In this document: positions 32,574 through 40,351 of the stretch, piece by piece
Position numbering within the stretch: position 1 is the first letter of the stretch
Layout: the number at the start of each line of letters is the position of its first letter
Virus record (IMG/VR): IMGVR_UViG_3300025424_000438
Coordinates: 1 to 47,468 of that record
Strand: one strand, 5' to 3'
DNA from: a virus
DNA length: 47,468 nt
Translations under genes and position numbers: made by a program
Notes under the pieces: generated by a model
Told to the model about the DNA's origin: nothing
What the model saw: only the letters and a program-made list of their open reading frames with translations
The model's database searches: none

Positions 32574-33999
32574 TTTTTGAATATCTTTCTGAGCTAATGG
32601 TTTCCCACATCACATCTGCGGGCGTAAATGTCTTACTTGCCAATATTGACTTCAACAAGCTAGGACTAAATCCAGAAACCAATGCCGTTCCGTTTTGATC
32701 ATATGTCACTGGCACATTCCCTTGTCCTGCTGAACGAGCATTCAAATTCCAAAAAATAATATTGGGCAATGAATAATTGGCCTGTTCAAACATATTCCTA
32801 GCTAGATCAAACACGCCGATTGATTTACCATCTCGGCATGCAGCATTGTATTCTTGGTCTGAAAAAATGATTAGTGATTTAGGCATCTGATCAGCTGGGA
32901 TTTTATGATTAACTGCCAATTGCAAAATTGCTCTAAAAGCAGATTCAATATTCGTACTACCAGCCCAATCTGCATTAGACATGCTATTATATTTGGTCAT
33001 CAAATCACCGGCTGGAAGTTTCGCAATCTTACTATCAGTTGTGAATGTCAAATACAGACCAGCAAATGGACCCTGTTGCTTGGTCGCTAGATAGAGGCCA
33101 AGGCTAACTGCAACATCCATACAAGTAAGATTTGGATTATCGCCCACTGAGCATGTCATGCTTCCGCTCACATCAACCAGTGGTAGGATAAAATCATCAC
33201 CCAAATAATTGGGAAGTGCTTCCCATTGTGCATTGGCAACAACTCGATCACCCCCTTGCTTCAAACTCTTGATGATGTCATAGGGATAAACTGCACTTGC
33301 GTTGACTTTCGCAGTACCAGCTTGCAAGCTGGCTCGGTAAGCAGCATATCGTTCACCATCACGCTTTGTGAAAGCCTTTTGATAACGAGCGGCCGCAACA
33401 GAAGGAACATGACTATAATTAATAGCCGCCCAATCTTTGGCTGACATCTTTTGTTCAACAGTGTTGCTTGCACTAACGATCAATTGGCGATATGACTTGG
33501 GAGTCAAATTCATATACTTACGAAGCGCATTAGCAACTGGTCCTTTGCGAGGACTCCACTTGCCTGCCAGACCATCTGATTGACTCAAAGCCAGTGCAAA
33601 CATTGAATAGGCCATGTTTTGAAAACGACTGGTTTGGAAAATTAGCAAATCATCCCAACGACCATAGGTTGGTACAAACGGAATCAACTTTTCCAATTGT
33701 TCCGGGTGAGTCTGTTCAAGCCAAAGTAATCCTTGTCGAAACAATTCTCGCTCTCCCGAACCACCACGAACATCTCGTGCCCAAAAAAGAATACGAGCTG
33801 CATTTTCTGGATCAGCCTGCCAGGCACGTTCCAGAGCTGCTTGAATTGGTTTGCCACGAGCAGCACCAACGAAGAAAAAGAAATCAACCAGTGGATCCAA
33901 GCTACTGTTTAGAGTAGCCATACCATTGGCAGTCAGTGATTGATTGTTACTGGCTTCTGGAACCAGACGAGTTTCAAGCGCGGCGGCAAATGCAGACAT
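32563..33999 (-). CDS. DUF2828/Ro60-like protein (helical repeats plus vWA)
   Basis: A protein of 478 residues. The N-terminal part is helical, with the DUF2828 landmarks [18 protein letters not shown] and [12 protein letters not shown]. The C-terminal vWA domain has the MIDAS motif DVSGSM, a conserved [12 protein letters not shown] and LIIFSDQEY. This order, helical repeats followed by a vWA domain, is the architecture of the Ro60/TROVE RNA-binding proteins, which hold Y RNAs and misfolded RNAs; the link to Ro60 is an inference from architecture. Directly upstream on the same strand lies an array of three homologous hairpin RNAs. AAGGAA precedes the ATG. No promoter is seen between array and gene, so they may share one transcript. 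Confidence 0.82.
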   Translation of the reverse strand: MSAFAAALETRLVPEASNNQSLTANGMATLNSSLDPLVDFFFFVGAARGKPIQAALERAWQADPENAARILFWARDVRGGSGERELFRQGLLWLEQTHPEQLEKLIPFVPTYGRWDDLLIFQTSRFQNMAYSMFALALSQSDGLAGKWSPRKGPVANALRKYMNLTPKSYRQLIVSASNTVEQKMSAKDWAAINYSHVPSVAAARYQKAFTKRDGERYAAYRASLQAGTAKVNASAVYPYDIIKSLKQGGDRVVANAQWEALPNYLGDDFILPLVDVSGSMTCSVGDNPNLTCMDVAVSLGLYLATKQQGPFAGLYLTFTTDSKIAKLPAGDLMTKYNSMSNADWAGSTNIESAFRAILQLAVNHKIPADQMPKSLIIFSDQEYNAACRDGKSIGVFDLARNMFEQANYSLPNIIFWNLNARSAGQGNVPVTYDQNGTALVSGFSPSLLKSILASKTFTPADVMWETISSERYSKIIF

Positions 34000-34110
34000 A
34001 GTAGTTTCCTTTTTGTTTGTTGAAAGATGTCAACCATTTCTAGTTGTCATCCAGGGGGCGTTTTTAGTCGTCTTCACCACTCATTTTTTCTAAAGTGAGA
34101 AACGTATTAC

Positions 34111-34165
34111 AGGCCGAACTTTTTTTCATTAGCATTGAAAATTAAGTAGTTGCGGAACTCGGCCT
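34111..34165 (-). ncRNA. Hairpin RNA unit 1 of a three-unit array
   Basis: The outer stem AGGCCGA/TCGGCCT (7 bp) encloses, on the minus strand, a conserved 5'-side bulge GTTCCGCAACT and an inner stem TTTTCA-N7-TGAAAA. It has the same length (55 nt) and the same bulge as unit 2. The outer stem differs from unit 2 by paired, compensating changes, which is evidence for RNA structure. Confidence 0.75.
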
Positions 34166-34182
34166 TTTGAAATTTATAAAAC

Positions 34183-34237
34183 AGGACCAACTTGGTTTCA
34201 TTGGACGTGAAATTTGGTTAGTTGCGGAACTGGTCCT
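34183..34237 (-). ncRNA. Hairpin RNA unit 2 of a three-unit array
   Basis: The outer stem AGGACCA/TGGTCCT (7 bp), the same bulge GTTCCGCAACT and an inner stem TTTCA-N7-TGAAA. Outer stem and loop sequences differ from unit 1 while pairing is kept. Seventeen bases separate it from unit 1. Confidence 0.75.
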
Positions 34238-34255
34238 TCTAAAAATGTACTAAGC

Positions 34256-34312
34256 GGAAGAGCTAACGTTTTTCATCCAAATTGAAATGTTTTTAGTTGC
34301 TGTATGTCTTCC
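34256..34312 (-). ncRNA. Hairpin RNA unit 3 of a three-unit array (promoter-proximal)
   Basis: The outer stem GGAAGA/TCTTCC, a bulge with the shared core GCAACT, an additional CTAA/TTAG pairing and the inner stem TTTCA-N7-TGAAA. It is the most diverged unit. It begins about 6 nt after the late box, so the transcript would start almost at its first base. Confidence 0.7.
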
Positions 34313-34318
34313 TTGTCT

Positions 34319-34349
34319 TATTTATGCAAAATCCCGATTGGAATGTCAA
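34319..34349 (-). promoter_or_regulatory. Dual promoter TTGACA-N17-CATAAATA of the hairpin array
   Basis: -35 TTGACA (34344-34349) and, exactly 17 nt on, CATAAATA (34319-34326). The second box serves both as -10 (CATAAA) and as the late octamer. The same design is found at the tRNA, tmRNA and three-way-junction RNA. Confidence 0.8.
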
Positions 34350-34379
34350 TTGTTTTCAAAAATTATTTTGAAAAAATTT

Positions 34380-35474
34380 TCAATTAATTTGGGTGAACCA
34401 ATCAATTGTTTCATACCAATCTTTTCTGCTCAATTTGTTATAGTTTTTCAAGCCCTTAATATGTGGCTTGATCCATGGCATAGTGTCATGAACAAACATT
34501 GCTCGTTCCATGGCCTTTACAATACTAGCAGAATCAGTGGGGTGAGCTCGCATAAGTGGGTCACTCCAGTGAATTTCATCTGAAGTTACAATTGGTACAT
34601 TGTTGATAGCAAAGTCTGCGGCAACAATATTAAATGTTTCTGTAAAACTAACTTGTAGACCAATGTCCATCTTGCAGATCAAACGATTGAATTCTTTGTG
34701 GTCGAACCAGGGATGCTCAACAAGCTCTGCATTGTCAACTCTGGTAAAAATATCTCGCAGGTTTTTCAAAATAGGTGCCCCATTCCCTTCAACGCGAGAT
34801 CCGTTAATGTGGAACTTTAGGTGCTTACCATGCTTCTGTGCATATTCAATTGCAGCAATTGCTTGAATTACATGATTCTTAAGTGGGCGAATTGCGCCGA
34901 AGCATCCAACATTTAGAATGTGCTTGTGTTTTGTAGTCTTTGGAAAGCTATAGGTTGGAACATCAACCGGATAATAATTGGGAAGATAACAAATACCACT
35001 AGCAGGATGAGTTTCTCCGATTATGACACCCAATTCACGGTGTGCATTTCTGTGATTTGATGCTACCCACACATTGGGGTATTTTACATAATCAATTGTC
35101 CAACCAAATGCAATGCCTTCATTGGCAAGGAAAGGAGTGTTGGAATGGTTTCGGATGATCCAGGTGACCTTAGGGTGCAACTTGGTTAAAACAGCAAATT
35201 TTTCTGGCACTACCCAGTAAGCTTCAATCACAACAATGTCTGGTTTAAACTGTGTGACTTCACGATCAATGCAATTGTTGTCAATCACTTGAACCATTTT
35301 GACTTCATAATTGGGATTTTCGTTCAACATTTCCACTACGAATCGAGCAGAATTATAGAGGCCTGAACTGAGTCCTTTGGTATATGCCCAATCTTTCTTG
35401 GGATCTACAGGTGAATCCTTGTAATCACCATAATCAGTTTCACGATACTTTAATATAAATAGAACTTTGGTCAT
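34380..35474 (-). CDS. GT-B fold glycosyltransferase (GT4-like)
   Basis: A protein of 364 residues starting MTKVLFILKYRETDYG. The C-terminal donor-binding half has NVGCFGAIRPLKNH and the acidic SFTETFNIVAAD motif that contacts the sugar nucleotide, as in family-4 glycosyltransferases. Phage glycosyltransferases modify phage DNA, virion proteins or host surface sugars. Which of these applies cannot be read here. A second glycosyltransferase (GT-A type) lies 0.5 kb upstream. The gene has a late box and a GAGG ribosome-binding site. Confidence 0.85.
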   Translation of the reverse strand: MTKVLFILKYRETDYGDYKDSPVDPKKDWAYTKGLSSGLYNSARFVVEMLNENPNYEVKMVQVIDNNCIDREVTQFKPDIVVIEAYWVVPEKFAVLTKLHPKVTWIIRNHSNTPFLANEGIAFGWTIDYVKYPNVWVASNHRNAHRELGVIIGETHPASGICYLPNYYPVDVPTYSFPKTTKHKHILNVGCFGAIRPLKNHVIQAIAAIEYAQKHGKHLKFHINGSRVEGNGAPILKNLRDIFTRVDNAELVEHPWFDHKEFNRLICKMDIGLQVSFTETFNIVAADFAINNVPIVTSDEIHWSDPLMRAHPTDSASIVKAMERAMFVHDTMPWIKPHIKGLKNYNKLSRKDWYETIDWFTQIN

Positions 35475-35499
35475 AAATGCCTCTGGAAATCACCAGAAC

Positions 35500-35507
35500 T
35501 ATTTATG
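35500..35507 (-). promoter_or_regulatory. Late promoter box CATAAATA
   Basis: The box lies 25 nt before the glycosyltransferase ATG on the minus strand. No sigma70 -35 box is at the N17 position. Confidence 0.65.
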
Positions 35508-35561
35508 TCTCGAAATTTAAATTAAATTGAGTTTTACAAATATTTTACATATATTTTTTAA

Positions 35562-35738
35562 ATGACAAACATTACTGAAACAACATTTGAAGATTTTGAA
35601 AATCAAAAACGGATTAGTCAAATCGCACAGGGTTATATTGAAATACCCTTTGCACTATCCAAATTTTTTGGACACGCCAAATGGATTCATCGCGATGAAT
35701 TGAAAGCGTTGAAAGCTTTTATCAATGAAGATCGATAA
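35562..35738 (+). CDS. Small hypothetical protein, 58 residues
   Basis: A 58-codon frame, MTNITETTFEDFENQKRISQ to KALKAFINEDR, on the plus strand between two minus-strand units. The composition is that of a normal soluble helical protein with acidic and basic residues. However, there is no clear ribosome-binding site (the ATG follows an AT-rich stretch) and no late box is close. It is therefore only a candidate. Confidence 0.5.
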   Translation: MTNITETTFEDFENQKRISQIAQGYIEIPFALSKFFGHAKWIHRDELKALKAFINEDR

Positions 35739-35767
35739 TTCACACAATTAATTTCACAAACGTTCAG

Positions 35768-35923
35768 TAGGCCAGGTGAGATTCGAACTCACGCTAGCTC
35801 CGTTAATTGACGAAAATAAACCAATGAGTCTATTTTCGAATGGGGTTCCCTATTATTTCTAATAGGGGGAAGATCGAACTTCCTAATATGAGCGGAGTGC
35901 CTTAACCACTTGGCTACTGGCCA
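35768..35923 (-). tRNA. tRNA(CAU), interrupted by an 83-nt insert in the anticodon loop
   Basis: Minus strand. Acceptor TGGCCAG/CTGGCCT (six pairs plus a U1-U72 mismatch), T8, A9, D arm GCC/GGC, anticodon stem CTCCG/CGGAG, five-base variable loop, T arm GTGAG-TTCGAAT-CTCAC and A73. Removing 83 nt inside the anticodon loop (about 35805-35887) leaves a regular 73-nt class I tRNA. For most junctions the loop reads CTCATAA, giving anticodon CAU (Met or, with lysidine, Ile for AUA codons). CCA is not encoded, but a CCA-adding enzyme and TilS are. The insert holds three hairpins: 35811-35838, 35848-35867 (GAAA loop in RNA) and 35868-35883. It is too short for a normal group I intron. Confidence 0.85.
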
Positions 35924-35942
35924 ACTCAACGTTTGCATAAGT

Positions 35943-35973
35943 TATTTATAGCAATAATATACCATTTTGTCAA
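35943..35973 (-). promoter_or_regulatory. Dual promoter TTGACA-N17-TATAAATA of the tRNA
   Basis: TTGACA (35968-35973) and TATAAATA (35943-35950) spaced by exactly 17 nt, 19 nt before the tRNA 5' end. It combines a sigma70 -35 box with a late octamer. Confidence 0.82.
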
Positions 35974-35976
35974 CAG

Positions 35977-36723
35977 TTATATGGTGATCCGCCATTCATT
36001 CCAAGGGAATTGATCTGGATAACGTTCTTTCATTACTCGGTTGCCAATTTCAAAAAATTCCCGTGTCACAGATCCTGGATTACCTGCCAAACGATAATTC
36101 AAAGTATATTTGCCTGTACCTCCCCAATTAGGATAGAAGTGATTAATGTTATGTAGGAATTGTCGATCAGCACCCCATTGTCCATGCCAAGCAGCACCAC
36201 ATCTGATTGCTACATCACGTCGAATACAAAATGCAGAAGTATCAACCAAATGACTGTTAGAATCCACATAGGTTGGGTATTTCCCCAGGCTTTCGCAATT
36301 GTCATCCAACAGATAATTTCCTGAAACGTCACATATTTTTCTTAGACTGTGTCCCCAAGCATAACCCTGCATCTTGCATGATTCAATTTGTGAACTCACG
36401 TGATTAGGATCAAACCAATTGTCTTGGTCCAGATAAAATATCCAGTCTTGATCAACTAGAAAATTTGCAGCAGCATAAATCCTATGCCCATACCAACCAT
36501 TAGCGCCAGTGTTATACGGCAAGACCATCACTGAAACGTTATTTTTTTCTGATTTTCCACTAGTAGCATCTGCAATATATATACGAACATCTTCTTCAAA
36601 CTGCGGGCCATCAACGACCACCAACACTCGCGTATTGGACCAATCTTGTTCAACTGCTGATGCTAGACATTCATATAGAGTACTAGCACCAGTTGTTGGA
36701 ATTATAATAACAGCAGAATCCAT
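35977..36723 (-). CDS. GT-A fold glycosyltransferase (GT2-like)
   Basis: A protein of 248 residues. The N-terminus MDSAVIIIPTTGASTLYECLASAVEQ and VLVVVDG, followed by the metal-binding DQDNWF motif (FYLDQD), is typical of family 2 glycosyltransferases. A catalytic-region candidate lies in WGADRQFLHN. It probably transfers a sugar from a nucleotide donor; the acceptor is unknown. ATG at 36723 forms TGATG with the stop of the upstream membrane-protein gene, so the three genes 35977-37558 are one unit. It lies right next to the tRNA promoter. Confidence 0.82.
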   Translation of the reverse strand: MDSAVIIIPTTGASTLYECLASAVEQDWSNTRVLVVVDGPQFEEDVRIYIADATSGKSEKNNVSVMVLPYNTGANGWYGHRIYAAANFLVDQDWIFYLDQDNWFDPNHVSSQIESCKMQGYAWGHSLRKICDVSGNYLLDDNCESLGKYPTYVDSNSHLVDTSAFCIRRDVAIRCGAAWHGQWGADRQFLHNINHFYPNWGGTGKYTLNYRLAGNPGSVTREFFEIGNRVMKERYPDQFPWNEWRITI

Positions 36724-37136
36724 CAAATCATCACTCGCTTTCTGGGACCAAATAATACCAATGACAATAACCAATACAATGTGCCAATTCCAATTTCAAT
36801 TGTCATCAGAAAATAGTTACCAATCAAGTAGGCAGCAATTGGAAAGACAATGAACGTTTGAATAAAGCTTCGTAGGAACACAACGTCCTGATATTCTTCG
36901 TGTAATGCAATTGCTGTTTGAATATCAGGATCTTGACAAGCGACCGCTTGAGAAGAATTAAAAAACAAAACAGTTAAAAACGCCACAAGAGTAAGTACGA
37001 TATCAAAGATTATTGTTCCTGTCACAAGAATGTCGGCCGGTGATTTTAGAACAGTCAATTTTAAACTGGCTATCACAAATGCTAGCAGAATCACATCATA
37101 TGCTCTAGATAACCAAAATTGTCTTTGATAAATCAT
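36723..37136 (-). CDS. Multi-pass membrane protein
   Basis: A protein of 137 residues with four hydrophobic stretches at about 12-30, 38-60, 85-105 and 108-130, and a short charged C-terminus (GPRKRVMI). It overlaps the preceding membrane gene by four bases (ATGA) and the following glycosyltransferase by one. The neighbours suggest a role in sugar transfer at the membrane, for example as a flippase-like or anchoring partner, but no family is recognised. Confidence 0.65.
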   Translation of the reverse strand: MIYQRQFWLSRAYDVILLAFVIASLKLTVLKSPADILVTGTIIFDIVLTLVAFLTVLFFNSSQAVACQDPDIQTAIALHEEYQDVVFLRSFIQTFIVFPIAAYLIGNYFLMTIEIGIGTLYWLLSLVLFGPRKRVMI

Positions 37137-37558
37137 TTTTTGAATCCAGTCTTATAACCAATTTTAAAAACCAACTTCAATGCCAAATAGCCCGCGATCA
37201 TAATCGCCGCCATCTTAGCTTGTAGTTGATTGCCTGAACACCAAACCAAGACCAGCGGGAGCACCCATACAAAAAATGTAGTTGATGGATCCCAATTCCA
37301 TGTGTGAAGAGTTACATAAGTCAATGTGGAATTTTTATATTTTTGGAAATTTTCCAATTGATTATTTCGAATCCAACCGGTGGTTACATTATACAAGATA
37401 ACTACCAAACAAACTGAAAATGCTAACAGCGCAACCCAACACCAACTTAAGACGCTAGCGATATCCTGCAATATAGGAAAGTCTCGACCAAATGAAATTG
37501 AGAGAGCCAATATACAACTAAAAACATAGTGGCCGATTGAAGGAACTCGTTTAACCAT
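37133..37558 (-). CDS. Multi-pass membrane protein
   Basis: A protein of 141 residues with hydrophobic helices at about 9-25, 35-57, 93-110 and 115-131, and a basic C-terminus (KIGYKTGFKK). The start overlaps the tilS stop by eight bases (ATGGTTAA) and the end overlaps the next membrane gene. The two membrane proteins and the GT2 enzyme form a coupled three-gene unit. No family is recognised. Confidence 0.65.
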   Translation of the reverse strand: MVKRVPSIGHYVFSCILALSISFGRDFPILQDIASVLSWCWVALLAFSVCLVVILYNVTTGWIRNNQLENFQKYKNSTLTYVTLHTWNWDPSTTFFVWVLPLVLVWCSGNQLQAKMAAIMIAGYLALKLVFKIGYKTGFKK

Positions 37559-38492
37559 TTTCCCAACTCATCATTAATTTATTGCCAACTTTGTGCAATG
37601 TTAGATTTTCTACTCGAATTTCATTCCTAGCATCTGGCCCGGCAGTCAACAATTCACGGCTGAAGTGTTCAATTTGTCCAGTACTAAAACTTGTAATATT
37701 ATAATGATCAAAGATATGCAAAATCAAATTCTTAATTCTGATCTGTGACCAAGTCTTGATTATTTTCAAATCCAAACTGTTTTGTGTAATTTCTGCAGAT
37801 CGCCAATCCAATTGTGCTAATTCACGCGTCAATTCAAATGTTTCACTCAACAAGTCAATTGATTTGTTGATGTTGATATCAGCAATTGCATATCTTGATT
37901 GAATCAGTGGCCACATGACATTGCGAATCCAATTTCTATCAAATCGATTGGATGCATTACTGGGATCAGTAATATGTTCAATGCCATTGATTAAAGCATA
38001 GGATTCCAGTTGTTCACGTGTTTGATTGAGCAATGGTCTGACAACTTGAATTGCAGGATCCAACCAACATGCGGTAGTGGTTGTCATACCTTTGAGACCT
38101 TTGATGCCAGATCCTCGCATCAATTTCATAAAAAACGTTTCAATACGATCATTTAAATGATGAGCTAGCACAATAGTATCAGCGCCCAGGCTGCACAGAG
38201 CTTGGTAGCGAGCTGAACGAGCAGCAAATTCCAAATTGTTACCTGCCACGTCAACGCGAATCGTTTGTTGTTCAAATCCCAGCTTGGTAGCTTCTCGTTC
38301 AACAAAGTCGCCCCAATTTCGACTGTCAGGATTCAATTGATGATCAACATAAACAACTTGCCAAGTTTTGTCAGCTGTTTTTAATTTAGCCAGGGAGTGC
38401 ATCAGCACCATGCTATCCAGACCACCACTGACACCAATGACAATATTGTGACTATTTGCAAATAGTTGATCAAATGTTTTTTGAGTAATCAT
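37551..38492 (-). CDS. tilS: tRNA(Ile)-lysidine synthase
   Basis: A protein of 313 residues. The PP-loop SGGLDS (22-27) binds ATP. HHLNDRIETFFMKLMRGSGIKGLKGM and DPSNASNRFDRNWIRNVMWPLI are the TilS signatures; the usual HHxDD is HHLND here. The enzyme turns C34 of tRNA(Ile)(CAU) into lysidine, which changes decoding from AUG to AUA. The only tRNA in the window, 1.6 kb away, has anticodon CAU, so enzyme and substrate may travel together. A short C-terminal domain replaces the longer one of bacterial TilS. Its start lies 2 nt after the previous stop. Confidence 0.92.
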   Translation of the reverse strand: MITQKTFDQLFANSHNIVIGVSGGLDSMVLMHSLAKLKTADKTWQVVYVDHQLNPDSRNWGDFVEREATKLGFEQQTIRVDVAGNNLEFAARSARYQALCSLGADTIVLAHHLNDRIETFFMKLMRGSGIKGLKGMTTTTACWLDPAIQVVRPLLNQTREQLESYALINGIEHITDPSNASNRFDRNWIRNVMWPLIQSRYAIADININKSIDLLSETFELTRELAQLDWRSAEITQNSLDLKIIKTWSQIRIKNLILHIFDHYNITSFSTGQIEHFSRELLTAGPDARNEIRVENLTLHKVGNKLMMSWENG

Positions 38493-38494
38493 TG

Positions 38495-38734
38495 TTATTG
38501 ATAAATTTTATTGTAGAGATAGACAATTGGCTTGGAATATCTAAAGGTATTCCAGTGACCAATGATTCTCATGATCAGCCGATATTCTCTGGTTTGCCGA
38601 TATGAATCAATTGCAATAGAGAGTGATTTCATTCGCTCACGTTCACTGATATTAATGATACCCTTAATCAGAAATCGTTGAAGTAGAGCCAATTCGGAAA
38701 CATCTTCTTTGTATTTTTGAAACCGAGTTTTCAT
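38495..38734 (-). CDS. Small basic protein of unknown function
   Basis: A protein of 79 residues, rich in Arg, Lys, Tyr and Ile (MKTRFQKYKEDVSELALLQRFL to YLYNKIYQ), probably helical. ATG at 38734 follows GAGGG by 5 nt; an alternative frame start 16 codons upstream overlaps the promoter and is less likely. It heads the tilS unit with a sigma70-type promoter. A nucleic-acid-binding role would fit its charge but is not shown. Confidence 0.65.
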   Translation of the reverse strand: MKTRFQKYKEDVSELALLQRFLIKGIINISERERMKSLSIAIDSYRQTREYRLIMRIIGHWNTFRYSKPIVYLYNKIYQ

Positions 38735-38758
38735 ATTACCCTCTGAGTTTGTACCAAC

Positions 38759-38787
38759 ACCATAATAGATATTGACAAACAAGTCAA
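38759..38787 (-). promoter_or_regulatory. Sigma70-type promoter TTGACT-N17-TATGGT
   Basis: TTGACT (38782-38787) overlaps the Nudix gene stop, and TATGGT (38759-38764) follows at 17 nt. It serves the small basic protein, tilS and the downstream membrane genes. Confidence 0.7.
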
Positions 38788-39233
38788 CTGTTTTCTAAAA
38801 ATTCTCGTAATTTTTCAGCAGCAAGTTCATTAGCTAATAACATATCAAGTCCCCAGTGACGAGGATGAGGTATATCTGCTAAATCACACCACACGGTGTC
38901 TTCAATTTCCCAATTGATAACTGGTTTGAATATTTTGGGAACTATTACTGCATAATTATAAAATTCAAAACGAGGCAAATAGGTGTTGTTGATATAGAGT
39001 AATTTACGAGGTTTACCAGTTATATCATACCCAACTTCTTCCAGTGTTTCACGAATTGCTGCTGGACCAGGTGTTTCACCAGGGTCAACAGAACCACCCG
39101 GAATACCCCAAGTTCTAGGGCTATTAACCAGGTTGCTTCTCAGTATGAACAAAAACTTTTGTTCTGTTTGGGCATAAATTAGGGTTCCGGCTCCCTGCTT
39201 GGGTGCGGGAGTTAATAGATCGCTGACTTTCAT
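38784..39233 (-). CDS. Nudix hydrolase
   Basis: A protein of 149 residues with a complete Nudix box, from GGSVDPGETPGPAAI to RETLEEVGYD (GX5EX7REUXEEXGU). The flanking sequence (WGIPGG, IEDTVWCDLADIPHPRHWGLD) is typical of NTP or nucleotide-sugar hydrolases. The substrate could be a damaged dNTP, a dinucleotide or an RNA cap-like end. The ATG at 39233 lies 5 nt after AATAAATA, which also contains the stop of the GMP reductase gene. No ribosome-binding site is visible. Confidence 0.88.
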   Translation of the reverse strand: MKVSDLLTPAPKQGAGTLIYAQTEQKFLFILRSNLVNSPRTWGIPGGSVDPGETPGPAAIRETLEEVGYDITGKPRKLLYINNTYLPRFEFYNYAVIVPKIFKPVINWEIEDTVWCDLADIPHPRHWGLDMLLANELAAEKLREFLENS

Positions 39234-39241
39234 GTTCGTAT

Positions 39242-40351
39242 TTATTCAGCTTGAGGTCGGTTGAGTATTCTATTTGTGCGAATAAAAGTGGTTCTTTTAC
39301 TAACTTCTTTGAGTTTCTCTGCACCAATATAGCTCATTGTTGATCTAAGTCCACCTAAGAATTCTTCTACCGTGTTGGCAACAGTTCCTTTATAGGGAAC
39401 GAATGATACCCGTCCTTCGGCAGCCTTGTAGTCACTCTTACCACTATAATGTTTGTCCATGGCTTCTTGACTTGCCATACCATAAATCTTCATCTTAACA
39501 TCAGGAATGGGATCATTTGGGCGAGTGTTTACAATTGTATCATTTACTATTCTAATAGGATTGTAGAGTTTTCCTCGTTCCCAAAGTTCTCCGTCACATT
39601 CTTTGTGACCACCGAGTACAGAGCCCATCATGATAAAATCTGCATTTCCTCCAAATGCCTTGCCAAGATCACCAGGATAAACAATTCCTCCATCACTGCA
39701 AAGCAATCCTTTGAGTCCATGTGACGCGTCGGCACATTCGATCACTGCCGATAGTTGTGGAACACCAACCCCTGCTACACGACGAGTTGAACATTGTCCA
39801 CCTCCACCAATTCCGGTTTTTACTATGTCTGCTCCTGCCAAAACCAAAGCTTCCGTCATTTCAGGAGTGCAAACATTGCCCGCCATAATGGTTAAGTCAG
39901 GATTCTCCTCACGTACTTTTGATAAAAAATCCACGAATGATTCCAAATAAGCACTTGGTACATCAATGCATAAATTTTGAATTCTGTTGTCCAGTTTTTC
40001 TTGTACAGCTTGAAAAAGCTGATAGTCCTGCTCTCGCATGCCAATTGAAAACCAAGCCAATTCAACTTCTCGATCACTCATCGATTGCCAAGCTGTCAAA
40101 TGTTGCTCTTCAGTATAAAATTTATGAAAAGCTGTCATCATATGATATTTAGACAAAGCTTTGTGCATGGCAAAGGTACCAATAGTGTCCATGTTGGCAG
40201 CAATAATAGGCACGCCTGTCCAAGTTCGACCACTGTGCTTCATGACAAAGGTGCGAGTAATATCTACGTCTTTTCGAGACTTTAATACACTGCGCTTGGG
40301 AAGAATTAGAACATCATCAAAATCAAGTTTAACTTCCAAATCAATTTTCAT
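39242..40351 (-). CDS. guaC: GMP reductase
   Basis: A protein of 369 residues. It follows bacterial GuaC from the start (MKIDLEVKLDFDDVLILPKRS...GVPIIAANMDTIGTF) through the catalytic cysteine loop GGGGQCSTRR, the phosphate-binding LLCSDGGI and the FGG...FIMMGSVLGGH segment, to the end (RTTFIRTNR). It has no CBS domains, unlike IMP dehydrogenase. GuaC converts GMP to IMP with NADPH and lets guanine nucleotides flow to adenine ones, useful for an AT-rich phage. The start shares a base with the exonuclease stop (TAATG). Confidence 0.93.
   Translation of the reverse strand: MKIDLEVKLDFDDVLILPKRSVLKSRKDVDITRTFVMKHSGRTWTGVPIIAANMDTIGTFAMHKALSKYHMMTAFHKFYTEEQHLTAWQSMSDREVELAWFSIGMREQDYQLFQAVQEKLDNRIQNLCIDVPSAYLESFVDFLSKVREENPDLTIMAGNVCTPEMTEALVLAGADIVKTGIGGGGQCSTRRVAGVGVPQLSAVIECADASHGLKGLLCSDGGIVYPGDLGKAFGGNADFIMMGSVLGGHKECDGELWERGKLYNPIRIVNDTIVNTRPNDPIPDVKMKIYGMASQEAMDKHYSGKSDYKAAEGRVSFVPYKGTVANTVEEFLGGLRSTMSYIGAEKLKEVSKRTTFIRTNRILNRPQAE

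Noticed and set aside
34021-34110. A fourth hairpin RNA unit next to unit 1
   Set aside because: Only a 4-bp CACT/AGTG pairing and a stray TAGTTG are seen; the inner hairpin and the bulge core are missing.
35805-35887. tRNA insert as a group I intron
   Set aside because: 83 nt is too short, no P3-P7 core can be drawn and the 3' terminal G is missing.
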